Assembly (NCBI GenBank): GCA_003221985.1
Contig: QHUQ01000016.1
Location: forward strand, 1 to 5,191
Reading direction: 5' to 3'
DNA from: Gemmatimonadota bacterium
GTDB taxonomy: Bacteria > Gemmatimonadota > Gemmatimonadetes > Gemmatimonadales > GWC2-71-9
Length of the DNA: 5,191 nucleotides
In this document: one piece after another, positions 1 through 5,191 of the stretch
Layout: each line of letters starts with the position of its first letter
Position numbering within the stretch: position 1 is the stretch's first letter
Position numbers and translations under genes: made by a program
The notes under the pieces: generated by a model
What the model saw: only the letters and a program-made list of their open reading frames with translations
The model's database searches: none
Told to the model about the DNA's origin: nothing

Positions 1-371
1 CGCGCTATGCGTTCGATGGCGCCCACAATATCGCGACGGAGGTCTGGCCGGCACGGTTCGCGGCCTGGTTGCTCGATCGCGGTGACTCGTGGGGCGCTGC
101 CTTCCCGTCGTCACACGTCGCCGCGTCGGTGGTGGCAACGGGCATGGCGCTGCGCTACTGGCGCGCGCTGGGACTCGTGCTCCTGCCCTTCACCGCGGGC
201 CTGATCCTCGCCGTGGTCTACGGGCAATTCCACTATGCGGTGGACGCGCTCGCGGGATTGATGGTGGCGGCGATGATGCTCGGCATTATGCAAACCGCCG
301 AAGCCCCAGAGCCTCGGCGGTTGGGGGGGACGGTCGCCGACTACACCGTGGAGCCCGGCAGCAGCGTTTAG
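1..371 (+). CDS. PAP2-superfamily membrane phosphatase/transferase, C-terminal fragment
   Basis: The 5' end lies outside the window. The open frame is read from base 3 and gives 122 residues before TAG at 369-371. Two PAP2 signatures are visible. FPSSH (fragment residues 34-38, His38) corresponds to the PSGH core of motif 2. GQFHYAVDALAG (74-85, His77 and Asp81) corresponds to the H-x3-D of motif 3. Hydrophobic stretches around 39-53, 57-72 and 80-96 fit the last membrane helices, followed by a short polar tail. The family is integral-membrane and works on lipid phosphates (phosphatidic acid, undecaprenyl pyrophosphate) or as an inositol-phosphoryl transferase. The usual Ser-Arg at the start of motif 3 is absent (Ala70-Val71), which is more like the inositol-phosphorylceramide-synthase-like branch. 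The substrate cannot be assigned from this fragment. The gene converges on the minus-strand operon, and the two stop codons overlap. Confidence 0.85.
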   Translation, partial: RYAFDGAHNIATEVWPARFAAWLLDRGDSWGAAFPSSHVAASVVATGMALRYWRALGLVLLPFTAGLILAVVYGQFHYAVDALAGLMVAAMMLGIMQTAEAPEPRRLGGTVADYTVEPGSSV

Positions 372-1438
372 TGCCCGATGTGCATGGGGGGCATCGCGCC
401 GCTGCTCCCCACCGGACCCATGAAATGCCGCAGGTCCTTCTGGTAGAGAGAGTCGCCGGCGTCCGTCTTGGGCCAGCTGGCTTTGCGATCGGGGGCGAAT
501 AGTCCGCCCACCACGCCCATCCCTCCACCCGCAATCGTGTGACCGGTCGGATTCTCGTAGATCACGCGGACGCGGTAGCGGTGTGACGGAGTAATACGCA
601 GCCCAATCGCCATCAGGCTGTAGAGCTTCGTTACTGGCACCGCGTTCGGTTGGTCGGTCTGCGCCGCCACCGGCTCGCCGTGCCACAGCAATTCCCCTGT
701 AGTCGCATCCCAAAACTCGATCGTCCGGCCGTACTGATGCATGTGCCCACCAATCACGATGAGCTTGCCATCCACTGACGGGCTTCCTTCATATGCGCGC
801 TCGGTGCGCCCCGGCGGCAGGTCGAAGGACTTGTCGCCCACGGGAAAAGCCACGTCCAGCTGCCAGGGTATGACGGTAAACAGCGGCCAGGGCCGCCGCT
901 CGGGCACATAGCTCACCACGAGCCGGGCCCTGACATCGTGATATCGGAGGGTGGTGGCGTTGTGGAGCATGGCATTCGAGAGAATCAGCTGGCCGGCACG
1001 AATGGGCGCGCCGACCAAGAACCACGGAAAGCGGATCTCGCCTGTCTCGGTGCCCGACGCCAGGATGCGCCGTGAGATGGGAAGAAACAGCTCACGCTCA
1101 TTCGGATCCATGACGTTCACGTGATGGAGCAGCTCGATGGGAAGCTGACGTCCGTGCGCGTCGACGACTTCGGCGTGTAGGGCATAGACAGCGCCGCTCA
1201 CAGGAAGCTCACCCACGGACGCAGGCTGATCGACCATCGCACCGGCGGGCAGATCGACCGCAGGCAACTCGATCACGAGCTCGGCTCGCTTTGGATTCGC
1301 GGTGATGGTGGCGCGCTGCAACGCGCTCCAGTCACGCGGCGGGGCATGCCCGCGCGCGCGAGACGGTGCCGCTCCGGCGACATATCCAGCGAGGATCAGG
1401 CGCAGCGCGGCCAAGACCACGAACGACCATGACGTCAT
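368..1438 (-). CDS. exported PHM/DBM-like (copper type II monooxygenase-like) dicopper protein
   Basis: The protein has 356 residues and starts at ATG 1438-1436. Residues 5-22 are hydrophobic and followed by small residues, which looks like a Sec signal peptide (possible cleavage near AGA, 22-24), so it should act outside the cytoplasm. It resembles bacterial relatives of peptidylglycine alpha-hydroxylating monooxygenase (PHM). His105-His106 (in ELLHHVNVMDP) and His159 (in AMLHNAT) would be the CuH ligands. His232-x-His234 (in GGHMHQYG) and Met307 (in GGGMGVVGG) would be the CuM ligands. Their order and spacing resemble rat PHM (107/108, 172, 242/244, 314). The protein contains no cysteine, unlike the disulfide-rich animal enzymes. 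The C-terminus carries an extra Met/His tail (MPPMHIGH, 349-356). It lies 11 bp downstream of the phosphodiesterase gene and is probably translationally coupled to it. Hydroxylase activity is inference; a copper-binding or sensing role is an alternative. Confidence 0.8.
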   Translation of the reverse strand: MTSWSFVVLAALRLILAGYVAGAAPSRARGHAPPRDWSALQRATITANPKRAELVIELPAVDLPAGAMVDQPASVGELPVSGAVYALHAEVVDAHGRQLPIELLHHVNVMDPNERELFLPISRRILASGTETGEIRFPWFLVGAPIRAGQLILSNAMLHNATTLRYHDVRARLVVSYVPERRPWPLFTVIPWQLDVAFPVGDKSFDLPPGRTERAYEGSPSVDGKLIVIGGHMHQYGRTIEFWDATTGELLWHGEPVAAQTDQPNAVPVTKLYSLMAIGLRITPSHRYRVRVIYENPTGHTIAGGGMGVVGGLFAPDRKASWPKTDAGDSLYQKDLRHFMGPVGSSGAMPPMHIGH

Positions 1439-1444
1439 CGGCAG

Positions 1445-1451
1445 TCCCCTC
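1445..1451 (-). promoter_or_regulatory. Shine-Dalgarno of the PHM-like gene, overlapping the upstream stop codon
   Basis: Minus-strand GAGGGGA lies 6 nt before the ATG at 1438 and overlaps the TGA stop of the phosphodiesterase gene (1452-1450). This fixes the start of the PHM-like gene and suggests that ribosomes finishing the upstream gene re-initiate here. Confidence 0.75.
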
Positions 1452-2886
1452 AGCGAGTCGGCGAGTCGGTTACGGCGGCGAGTGTGGAAAACGGAACGCC
1501 ATCGAGAGTGACGCCGGGCGGAACGGCGACGTCGAGGCGCTCCAGGATCGTGGGCATCAGATCTACTGTACGCATGGGAAGCTCTGGAAGAGCCACGCTC
1601 GCGGCGATCGGGACCTCCATGTGTTCCGCAATGAGACTGCCGTGCCCGGCGCGATGTTCGGGGATTTCCCAGGGCCCGCGGAAGTCCGCGCCCGGACTCG
1701 CGGCCAGAGCGAGATCGCCGGCGCGCGCCGTGTGGAACAGCTGCAGCAATTGGCGCGGTGCGTCGGGCACGTCCGTCTCCCTCGTGCGGGCCAGCAGTTC
1801 GCGGTCATCGAGCTCCGCATACCCGCCCAAACCGAGTGGGTCGTCATTTTGGGGCTCATAGCAGACTAAGCCGGATGCCTCTGTTAACCTCGCTCGCCCC
1901 GTCCTGGTTCGCACGATGACACCTCCGGTGTCAGAGCGGCAGGCGGCGAGCCGGACGGCTGGAAGCGCGAGGAAGCGGTCGAGCATGTCGCCCGGAATCT
2001 CCGATTCCGTCAGCGGCCGGTCTCGGCCCAAACGCGGATCGAAGTACACCTGCACGCTGGCATTCCCCGACACCATCGTCGCCGCTTGGGCACCGCGACG
2101 CCAGACGTGCGTGGGGTGACGCAGGGTTCGTATCCCGTCGCGCTCGAGCTGCACGGCCACGTCGGAATGGTCTCGGATGACGGTCATGCCGTGATCCGAG
2201 ACGACAAAAAAGGCTGGCAGCACGTCTCCCCTTTGCCTGACGCGCGCCACAAAGTCACCCAGCGCGCGATCCACCAGCCGATAACTCTCGAGGACGGCCG
2301 GGTGCAGCGGATCCTTCAAATGAGAGATGCCATCCACGCCGGGGAAGACGACAAAGAGGAAGCGCCACGGCTCGTCCGCGACCTCGAGCCAGGCGCGGGC
2401 GACCGCCCGGTCCAGCGCCGAATAGGTGCCGAGATAGTGCGCCGCTGCGCCCAGCACGACACGCCGGGTCGGGACTCGGTTGGCGCCCGCCGCGAGGCCC
2501 CGGGTGAGCGGGGTGCAGATCGCGATGCTGTCGGGAACGAGATCGAACAGTGAGGGAGCGGGTGCGATGTCACGGTTGAGCCACCCGCCCTGGACGCCGC
2601 AATAGCTCCGGGCGGCGCACCACTGCTCGCGCCATCCGCCGGCAGCCCCGCGGCGGTCGAGCCAACGGATTCCGGGAATGCCGACGCTGCCCGGGAACCG
2701 GCCGAAAAGGAGCGGGATGTACGCCACACCGGTCGTCGATGGGAAAACGGTGGTGCCGACGCCGAAACCACCCGGCTCGATCACCCAGCGTGCGAGATTG
2801 GGGAGGTCACCGCGGTCGAGCAGCTCCCGCAGAACATCAGCGCGGGCGCCGTCGATGAGCACGAGTACCGCGCGAGCGTCGGTCAT
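1450..2886 (-). CDS. alkaline phosphatase superfamily protein (type I phosphodiesterase/nucleotide pyrophosphatase)
   Basis: The protein has 478 residues from ATG 2886. An in-frame GTG at 2892 would add Met-His, and neither start has a strong Shine-Dalgarno. Residue numbers here count from the GTG (subtract 2 for the ATG start). All metal-site positions of the superfamily are present: Asp14 in LIDGARAD, the likely nucleophile Thr54 in FPSTTG, Asp187 and His191 in PGVDGISH, Asp233-His234 in VSDHGM, and His417 in AGHGS. The C-terminal RTVDLMPTILERL and LDGVPF stretches are typical of this fold. Known members hydrolyse phosphomonoesters, phosphodiesters, nucleotides or phosphonates through a two-zinc site with a covalent Thr/Ser intermediate; the substrate here is unknown. 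There is no signal peptide, so it is predicted to be cytoplasmic, although both operon partners are exported. The gene is second in a minus-strand operon, 72 bp after the cupredoxin stop codon and 11 bp before the PHM-like gene. Confidence 0.9.
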   Translation of the reverse strand: MTDARAVLVLIDGARADVLRELLDRGDLPNLARWVIEPGGFGVGTTVFPSTTGVAYIPLLFGRFPGSVGIPGIRWLDRRGAAGGWREQWCAARSYCGVQGGWLNRDIAPAPSLFDLVPDSIAICTPLTRGLAAGANRVPTRRVVLGAAAHYLGTYSALDRAVARAWLEVADEPWRFLFVVFPGVDGISHLKDPLHPAVLESYRLVDRALGDFVARVRQRGDVLPAFFVVSDHGMTVIRDHSDVAVQLERDGIRTLRHPTHVWRRGAQAATMVSGNASVQVYFDPRLGRDRPLTESEIPGDMLDRFLALPAVRLAACRSDTGGVIVRTRTGRARLTEASGLVCYEPQNDDPLGLGGYAELDDRELLARTRETDVPDAPRQLLQLFHTARAGDLALAASPGADFRGPWEIPEHRAGHGSLIAEHMEVPIAASVALPELPMRTVDLMPTILERLDVAVPPGVTLDGVPFSTLAAVTDSPTR

Positions 2887-2905
2887 GTGCACGGAGCTTC
2901 GCTCA

Positions 2906-2935
2906 AGAGGGTCCCGGCGTGAAGCGGGACCCTCT
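2906..2935 (-). terminator. perfect 11-bp hairpin between cupredoxin and phosphodiesterase genes (partial terminator or mRNA-stabilising stem)
   Basis: The arms at 2906-2916 and 2925-2935 are perfectly complementary (core GAGGGTCCCG / CGGGACCCTC) around an 8-nt loop. On the minus strand it starts 23 nt after the cupredoxin stop codon. It is preceded by an A-rich stretch (GAAAATG) but followed by only TTGAGCG, so it lacks a proper U-tract. It could be a leaky terminator or a 3'-end stabiliser that makes cupredoxin mRNA more abundant than the two downstream genes. A second tiny stem, GAGC-GAA-GCTC, lies at 2894-2904 just before the phosphodiesterase start. Confidence 0.55.
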
Positions 2936-2958
2936 CATTTTCAGTCGGCCGTGCATTA

Positions 2959-3429
2959 TTACTCGACTTTGATCGCGATCTTCATGCCGAGCGTCAGGTG
3001 GGGCGTGCAAAAGCCCTTGTACGTTCCCTTCGGCGCGTTGGCGAACGAGACGTCGTACGTCTCGTTCGGCTGCGTCAGGAACGCTCCCGACAGATTGTCC
3101 ACCGTATTCTTCATGCCGGCGTTGAGCGCAGCGGCGCCGCCCGCCGGAATGGAATCGCTCCAGAAGGTGATGTTATGCGGGCCGCCCGCCACGTTGATGA
3201 AACGCACAGTCCCACCCGCCGGCACCGTGACGGTGCTCGGCTCAAAGGCCGCGCGCGTGCTGCCGTTGCCGGTCATCTTGACCTCGACGACAGGCCCCAT
3301 CGCTGCCGCGCTGCCCGCCGGCGCTGCCGGGGGCGCGTTCTGCATCTGCGTCTGGTTCTGGTCGCCGCCCTTCTGTCCACAGGCGAGCGCGCTGACGGCG
3401 ACGACGGTCGTGAGCAAAGCGAAGCGCAT
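2959..3429 (-). CDS. plastocyanin-like cupredoxin lipoprotein
   Basis: The protein has 156 residues. The ATG at 3429-3427 is chosen because GGAGGA sits 8 nt upstream and a lipoprotein signal follows. The hydrophobic segment MRFALLTTVVAVSALA is followed by Cys17 (ALA-C, an acceptable lipobox), predicting a lipid-anchored periplasmic or surface protein. Residues 18-46 form a Gln/Asn/Pro/Ala-rich linker. The cupredoxin domain follows, from about residue 47 to the end, with the type-1 copper ligands His85 (GGPHNITFW), Cys141, His144 and Met149 (CTPHLTLGM, the C-x2-H-x4-M signature). Domain length (about 110 residues) is normal for plastocyanin/amicyanin-type electron carriers. It is the first gene of a minus-strand operon with the phosphodiesterase and the PHM-like dicopper protein. 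A Rex/CRP-like palindrome lies 59 bp upstream of its start. The electron-transfer role is family knowledge; the partner is inferred. Confidence 0.93.
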   Translation of the reverse strand: MRFALLTTVVAVSALACGQKGGDQNQTQMQNAPPAAPAGSAAAMGPVVEVKMTGNGSTRAAFEPSTVTVPAGGTVRFINVAGGPHNITFWSDSIPAGGAAALNAGMKNTVDNLSGAFLTQPNETYDVSFANAPKGTYKGFCTPHLTLGMKIAIKVE

Positions 3430-3437
3430 TGCTGAAA

Positions 3438-3443
3438 TCCTCC
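3438..3443 (-). promoter_or_regulatory. Shine-Dalgarno GGAGGA of the cupredoxin gene
   Basis: Minus-strand GGAGGA, 8 nt before ATG 3429, decides the start. The frame stays open far upstream (to 3837), but that extension crosses the palindrome and the antisense of the beta-barrel gene. Confidence 0.85.
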
Positions 3444-3487
3444 GGAACGGGACTCTAGGGAAGTGCAGAGATTCGACGGGCAAGTCG

Positions 3488-3516
3488 CTTGTGAACTGTT
3501 TCACAATAGCGGTCAA
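3488..3516 (-). promoter_or_regulatory. possible sigma70-type promoter of the cupredoxin operon
   Basis: Minus-strand TTGACC (3516-3511, 5 of 6 to TTGACA) is followed 17 nt later by CACAAG (3493-3488, only 3 of 6 to TATAAT). If used, it would start transcription near 3480 and leave a leader of about 50 nt. The palindrome at 3489-3506 would lie between and over the -35 and -10, a typical position for repression. The -10 match is poor, so this is tentative. Confidence 0.3.
3489..3506. promoter_or_regulatory. Rex-like (or CRP/FNR-family) operator palindrome TTGTGAA-N4-TTCACAA
   Basis: Two perfect 7-bp arms, TTGTGAA (3489-3495) and TTCACAA (3500-3506), flank CTGT. The 18-bp site equals the consensus reported for Rex, the NADH/NAD+-sensing repressor of respiration and fermentation genes. 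Its core is also TGTGA-N6-TCACA, the CRP half-site arrangement, so sequence alone cannot choose between the two families. It lies 59 bp upstream of the cupredoxin start and 68 bp upstream of the proposed beta-barrel start, so it could control either or both divergent units. No rex or crp gene is in the window. Confidence 0.65.
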
Positions 3517-3574
3517 TATAGAAGCGGGACCGCAAAACGGGAGTCCTCCAAAAGCAGGGGGAATCCCTAAGCCA

Positions 3575-4117
3575 TTGCGTTTCCGGCGGGCCCAGCCCCG
3601 GCGCGCGACGAATCGCGCCTGGGAGCCGACATTCGGCCTGCAAGGCGGGTATTCGCGCGCGCATGGCGTCGGCGGCGGCGACTTGACCAGCCTCTCGTTC
3701 CCGGGCATCGGTGGTACGTTCGGCACACTCGGCTCCGTGGCCGCGTCCCCAACGCTCTTCGCAATTCTGCCGATCGGTCGGAAGATTGCGATCGAGCCGG
3801 GTCTCGATTTCCACCGCGTCCAGTCCCAGGGCTCCACGATTTTCTCCGGAAACCTTTCGGCGCGTTTGGCATATGCGGTAAGTGGCGGGTGGTACGGCGC
3901 GCTCGGTGGGAACCTTCATCACCTCAAGGTCACGGGTACGAGCGCCGAAACGATCATGGGATTGAATCTGGGCTGGGGCTACCGCTTTCCCCTCCTCAGC
4001 GGTTTGGGCGGCCGCGTCGAAGCGAACTACAACCTCAGTGGGAAGAACGACAACCTCGGACTTCCGGCCATCAACACCTTCAGCATCAATTTCGGAATAA
4101 CGACGCCGTTGCGGTAG
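3575..4117 (+). CDS. small outer-membrane beta-barrel-like protein, start uncertain, possibly N-terminally truncated
   Basis: TTG 3575 gives 180 residues ending with TAG at 4115-4117. The protein has Gly-rich and alternating polar/hydrophobic strands, with turns suggesting about eight strands: around 17-28, 59-83, 88-119, 125-155 and 167-178. This is like an OmpX/OmpA-type or opacity-like barrel with an unknown role. No ATG exists in frame before residue 128, and no signal peptide is encoded with the TTG start (MRFRRAQPRRATNRAW) or with the alternative GTG 3491. The start at 3575 is favoured because the third codon position becomes strongly G/C there, while 3491-3574 has mixed, non-coding-like third positions. 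A GGGGGA run about 12 nt upstream is a weak ribosome site. Either the start is unusual or the export signal has been lost by deletion or frameshift. A strong terminator follows, which supports a real transcription unit. Confidence 0.6.
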   Translation: MRFRRAQPRRATNRAWEPTFGLQGGYSRAHGVGGGDLTSLSFPGIGGTFGTLGSVAASPTLFAILPIGRKIAIEPGLDFHRVQSQGSTIFSGNLSARLAYAVSGGWYGALGGNLHHLKVTGTSAETIMGLNLGWGYRFPLLSGLGGRVEANYNLSGKNDNLGLPAINTFSINFGITTPLR

Positions 4118-4137
4118 GCAGCGTCGCGTCCTCACGT

Positions 4138-4175
4138 CAACGGCCCTCTGTATTTGGGGGCCGTTGCTTTTTGTT
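4138..4175 (+). terminator. intrinsic terminator after the beta-barrel gene
   Basis: The stem CAACGGCCC (4138-4146) pairs perfectly with GGGCCGTTG (4158-4166) around an 11-nt loop, and is followed by CTTTTTGTT. It begins 20 nt after the TAG of the beta-barrel gene and ends about 25 nt before the rhodanese-MBL start. It therefore separates the two plus-strand transcripts unless there is read-through. Confidence 0.9.
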
Positions 4176-4199
4176 GAAGACGCGACGACACTAACAGCC

Positions 4200-5191
4200 A
4201 TGCCGGACCCGACGCTGCCACAGATTGCGCCGCAGGAGCTGGCCGAGCGGCTGGATCGCGGCGAGGCGCTGCAAGTCCTCGACGTGCGCGCGCCCGAGAA
4301 AGTTGAAAAGGGCCATATCTCGATCGGCGCGGAGCTCGATTTCCACGCGCACCCGAATTCCAAGATCCTCGCCCTTCCCGACCTTACCACCCTGCACCTC
4401 GACACTGCCCGTCCCGTCGTCGTAGTCTGCGGGCACGGCAATTCCAGCAAGAAGGCGACCGCCCTCCTGCGACAGCGCGGTTACGAAGCCTACTCGGTCA
4501 ACGGCGGCATGGCGGCGTGGGAGAGTGTCTACGTGGCGCGCCGGCTGTCACCGACGCCCTCACTGTCACACGTGGTCCAGCTCGATCGTGTTGGCAAGGG
4601 CGCACTCAGCTATGTACTGGTAAGCGATGGCGACGCCGTCGTCGTGGATCCGGGCCGGCACTTAGAGCGCTACGACGCCCTGCTCGCGGAGTTGCAAGCG
4701 ACGCCCGCGGCTGTCGTCGATACGCATATCCACGCGGACTACGTCAGCGGCGCGCGCGCTGCCGCCGCGCGCTGGCAGGTGCCCTACTTCCTTCATCCCG
4801 ACGACGCCGTTTCACCGTACGACCAGCGACCCGGCAACCTGGCGTCTCAACCGCTCGGCGACGGCGATACGATCGCATTCGGCCGCGCGACCTTGCGCGC
4901 CGCACACGTGCCGGGCCATACGCTCGGCAGCGTCGCGCTGCTCGCGGACGACGGCCTCGCGCTCACGGGGGACTTTCTGTTCGTACAGTCGGTCGGCCGG
5001 CCCGATTTGGCGGGCCATTCCGACGCGTGGGCCAAGCTGCTCTGGCGCAGCCTGGAGCGCGCACGACAGACGTGGCCCGGCGACCTGCTCATCCTGCCGG
5101 CGCACTATGCCGCCGAAGGCGAGCGGCGCGCCGATCGCGCGGTCGCAGCCCGCTTCGACGTGATCACGGCCACCAATTCCGTCGCCGCGAT
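4200..5191 (+). CDS. rhodanese - metallo-beta-lactamase fusion, ETHE1-like persulfide dioxygenase/sulfurtransferase (3' end outside window)
   Basis: ATG 4200 opens a frame with no stop before the window edge (330 complete codons). Residues 5-115 form a rhodanese domain: LDVRAPE (27-33), active-site Cys77 in CGHGNSS, and GGMAAW (102-107). Residues 123-330 form a metallo-beta-lactamase fold of the ETHE1 type: THIHADY (175-181), VPGHT (237-241), TGDFLF (256-261), GRPD (266-269) and LPAHY (299-303). The mononuclear iron ligands expected for persulfide dioxygenases are present (His176, His240, Asp258). The residue after Asp180 is Tyr instead of the usual His. The family oxidises glutathione- or CoA-type persulfides to sulfite, and the rhodanese moves sulfane sulfur, so a role in sulfide detoxification is likely. 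The domain order is the reverse of CstB-type MBL-rhodanese fusions. No clear Shine-Dalgarno precedes the ATG, and only about 25 bp separate it from the terminator, so translation may be leaderless. Confidence 0.88.
   Translation, partial: MPDPTLPQIAPQELAERLDRGEALQVLDVRAPEKVEKGHISIGAELDFHAHPNSKILALPDLTTLHLDTARPVVVVCGHGNSSKKATALLRQRGYEAYSVNGGMAAWESVYVARRLSPTPSLSHVVQLDRVGKGALSYVLVSDGDAVVVDPGRHLERYDALLAELQATPAAVVDTHIHADYVSGARAAAARWQVPYFLHPDDAVSPYDQRPGNLASQPLGDGDTIAFGRATLRAAHVPGHTLGSVALLADDGLALTGDFLFVQSVGRPDLAGHSDAWAKLLWRSLERARQTWPGDLLILPAHYAAEGERRADRAVAARFDVITATNSVAA

Noticed and set aside
111..713. Minus-strand open frame overlapping the PAP2 gene and the PHM-like gene
   Set aside because: The Arg/Gly/His-rich translation has no recognisable motif and conflicts with two better-supported genes.
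3500..3528. Plus-strand promoter for the beta-barrel gene (TTCACA as -35)
   Set aside because: No acceptable -10 lies at 16-18 nt; the only TATA-like stretch (3517-3522) is at the wrong distance from any -35.
2678..3574. Upstream in-frame extension of the beta-barrel gene on the plus strand (ATG 2678)
   Set aside because: It runs antisense through the well-supported phosphodiesterase and cupredoxin genes and through the palindrome. Only the part after about 3575 has coding-like third positions and barrel-like sequence.
3430..3837. N-terminal extension of the cupredoxin on the minus strand
   Set aside because: The internal ATG at 3429 has a strong GGAGGA and a lipobox signal peptide. The extension is Arg/Pro-rich and antisense to the beta-barrel gene.
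3455..4450. Long minus-strand open frame of 331 codons opposite the beta-barrel and rhodanese genes
   Set aside because: The composition is low-complexity Arg/Ser, with no domain. It crosses the intrinsic terminator and is explained as a high-GC shadow.
4812..5105. Minus-strand open frames inside the MBL domain
   Set aside because: They lie antisense to conserved MBL motifs, and their translation has no domain features.
1..5191. tRNA/rRNA genes, CRISPR arrays, insertion sequences
   Set aside because: No cloverleaf-like, regularly repeated or transposase-like sequence was seen by eye on either strand.

Overview
The window is GC-rich and gene-dense. It carries a lipobox cupredoxin and an outer-membrane-type beta-barrel protein, so it looks like chromosomal DNA of a diderm, probably aerobic or redox-versatile bacterium. 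The mix of families and the codon use would fit Gemmatimonadota or a similar environmental phylum. That placement is an impression, not something the sequence proves.

Layout: (a) 1-371, plus strand: the C-terminal part of a PAP2-superfamily membrane phosphatase or transferase, with its 5' end outside the window. (b) 368-3429, minus strand: a probable three-gene operon read from right to left. It begins with a lipoprotein cupredoxin with a complete type-1 copper site (3429-2959). Next is an alkaline-phosphatase-superfamily phosphodiesterase with all metal ligands present (2886-1450). Last is an exported protein whose His/Met pattern reproduces the two copper sites of peptidylglycine/dopamine monooxygenases (1438-368). 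(c) 3430-3574: a divergent intergenic region with relatively low GC. It holds a perfect 18-bp palindrome, TTGTGAA-N4-TTCACAA, which matches the published consensus for the NADH-sensing repressor Rex and also the TGTGA-N6-TCACA core of CRP-type sites. (d) 3575-4117, plus strand: a small beta-barrel-like protein with a problematic start, followed by a strong intrinsic terminator. (e) 4200-5191, plus strand: a rhodanese domain fused ahead of an ETHE1-like metallo-beta-lactamase domain (probable persulfide dioxygenase/sulfurtransferase), running off the right edge.

How the parts may work together (inference): the cupredoxin and the PHM-like protein are both exported copper proteins encoded at the two ends of one transcription unit. 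A natural idea is that the cupredoxin supplies electrons or copper to the dicopper protein, with the redox- or cAMP-type operator controlling both. The phosphodiesterase between them lacks an export signal, and its link to copper chemistry is unexplained. The rhodanese-persulfide dioxygenase gene is separated from the rest by the terminator and probably serves sulfide/persulfide detoxification independently.

The most interesting candidate for an undescribed system is the cupredoxin - phosphodiesterase - PHM-like dicopper operon under a Rex-like operator.
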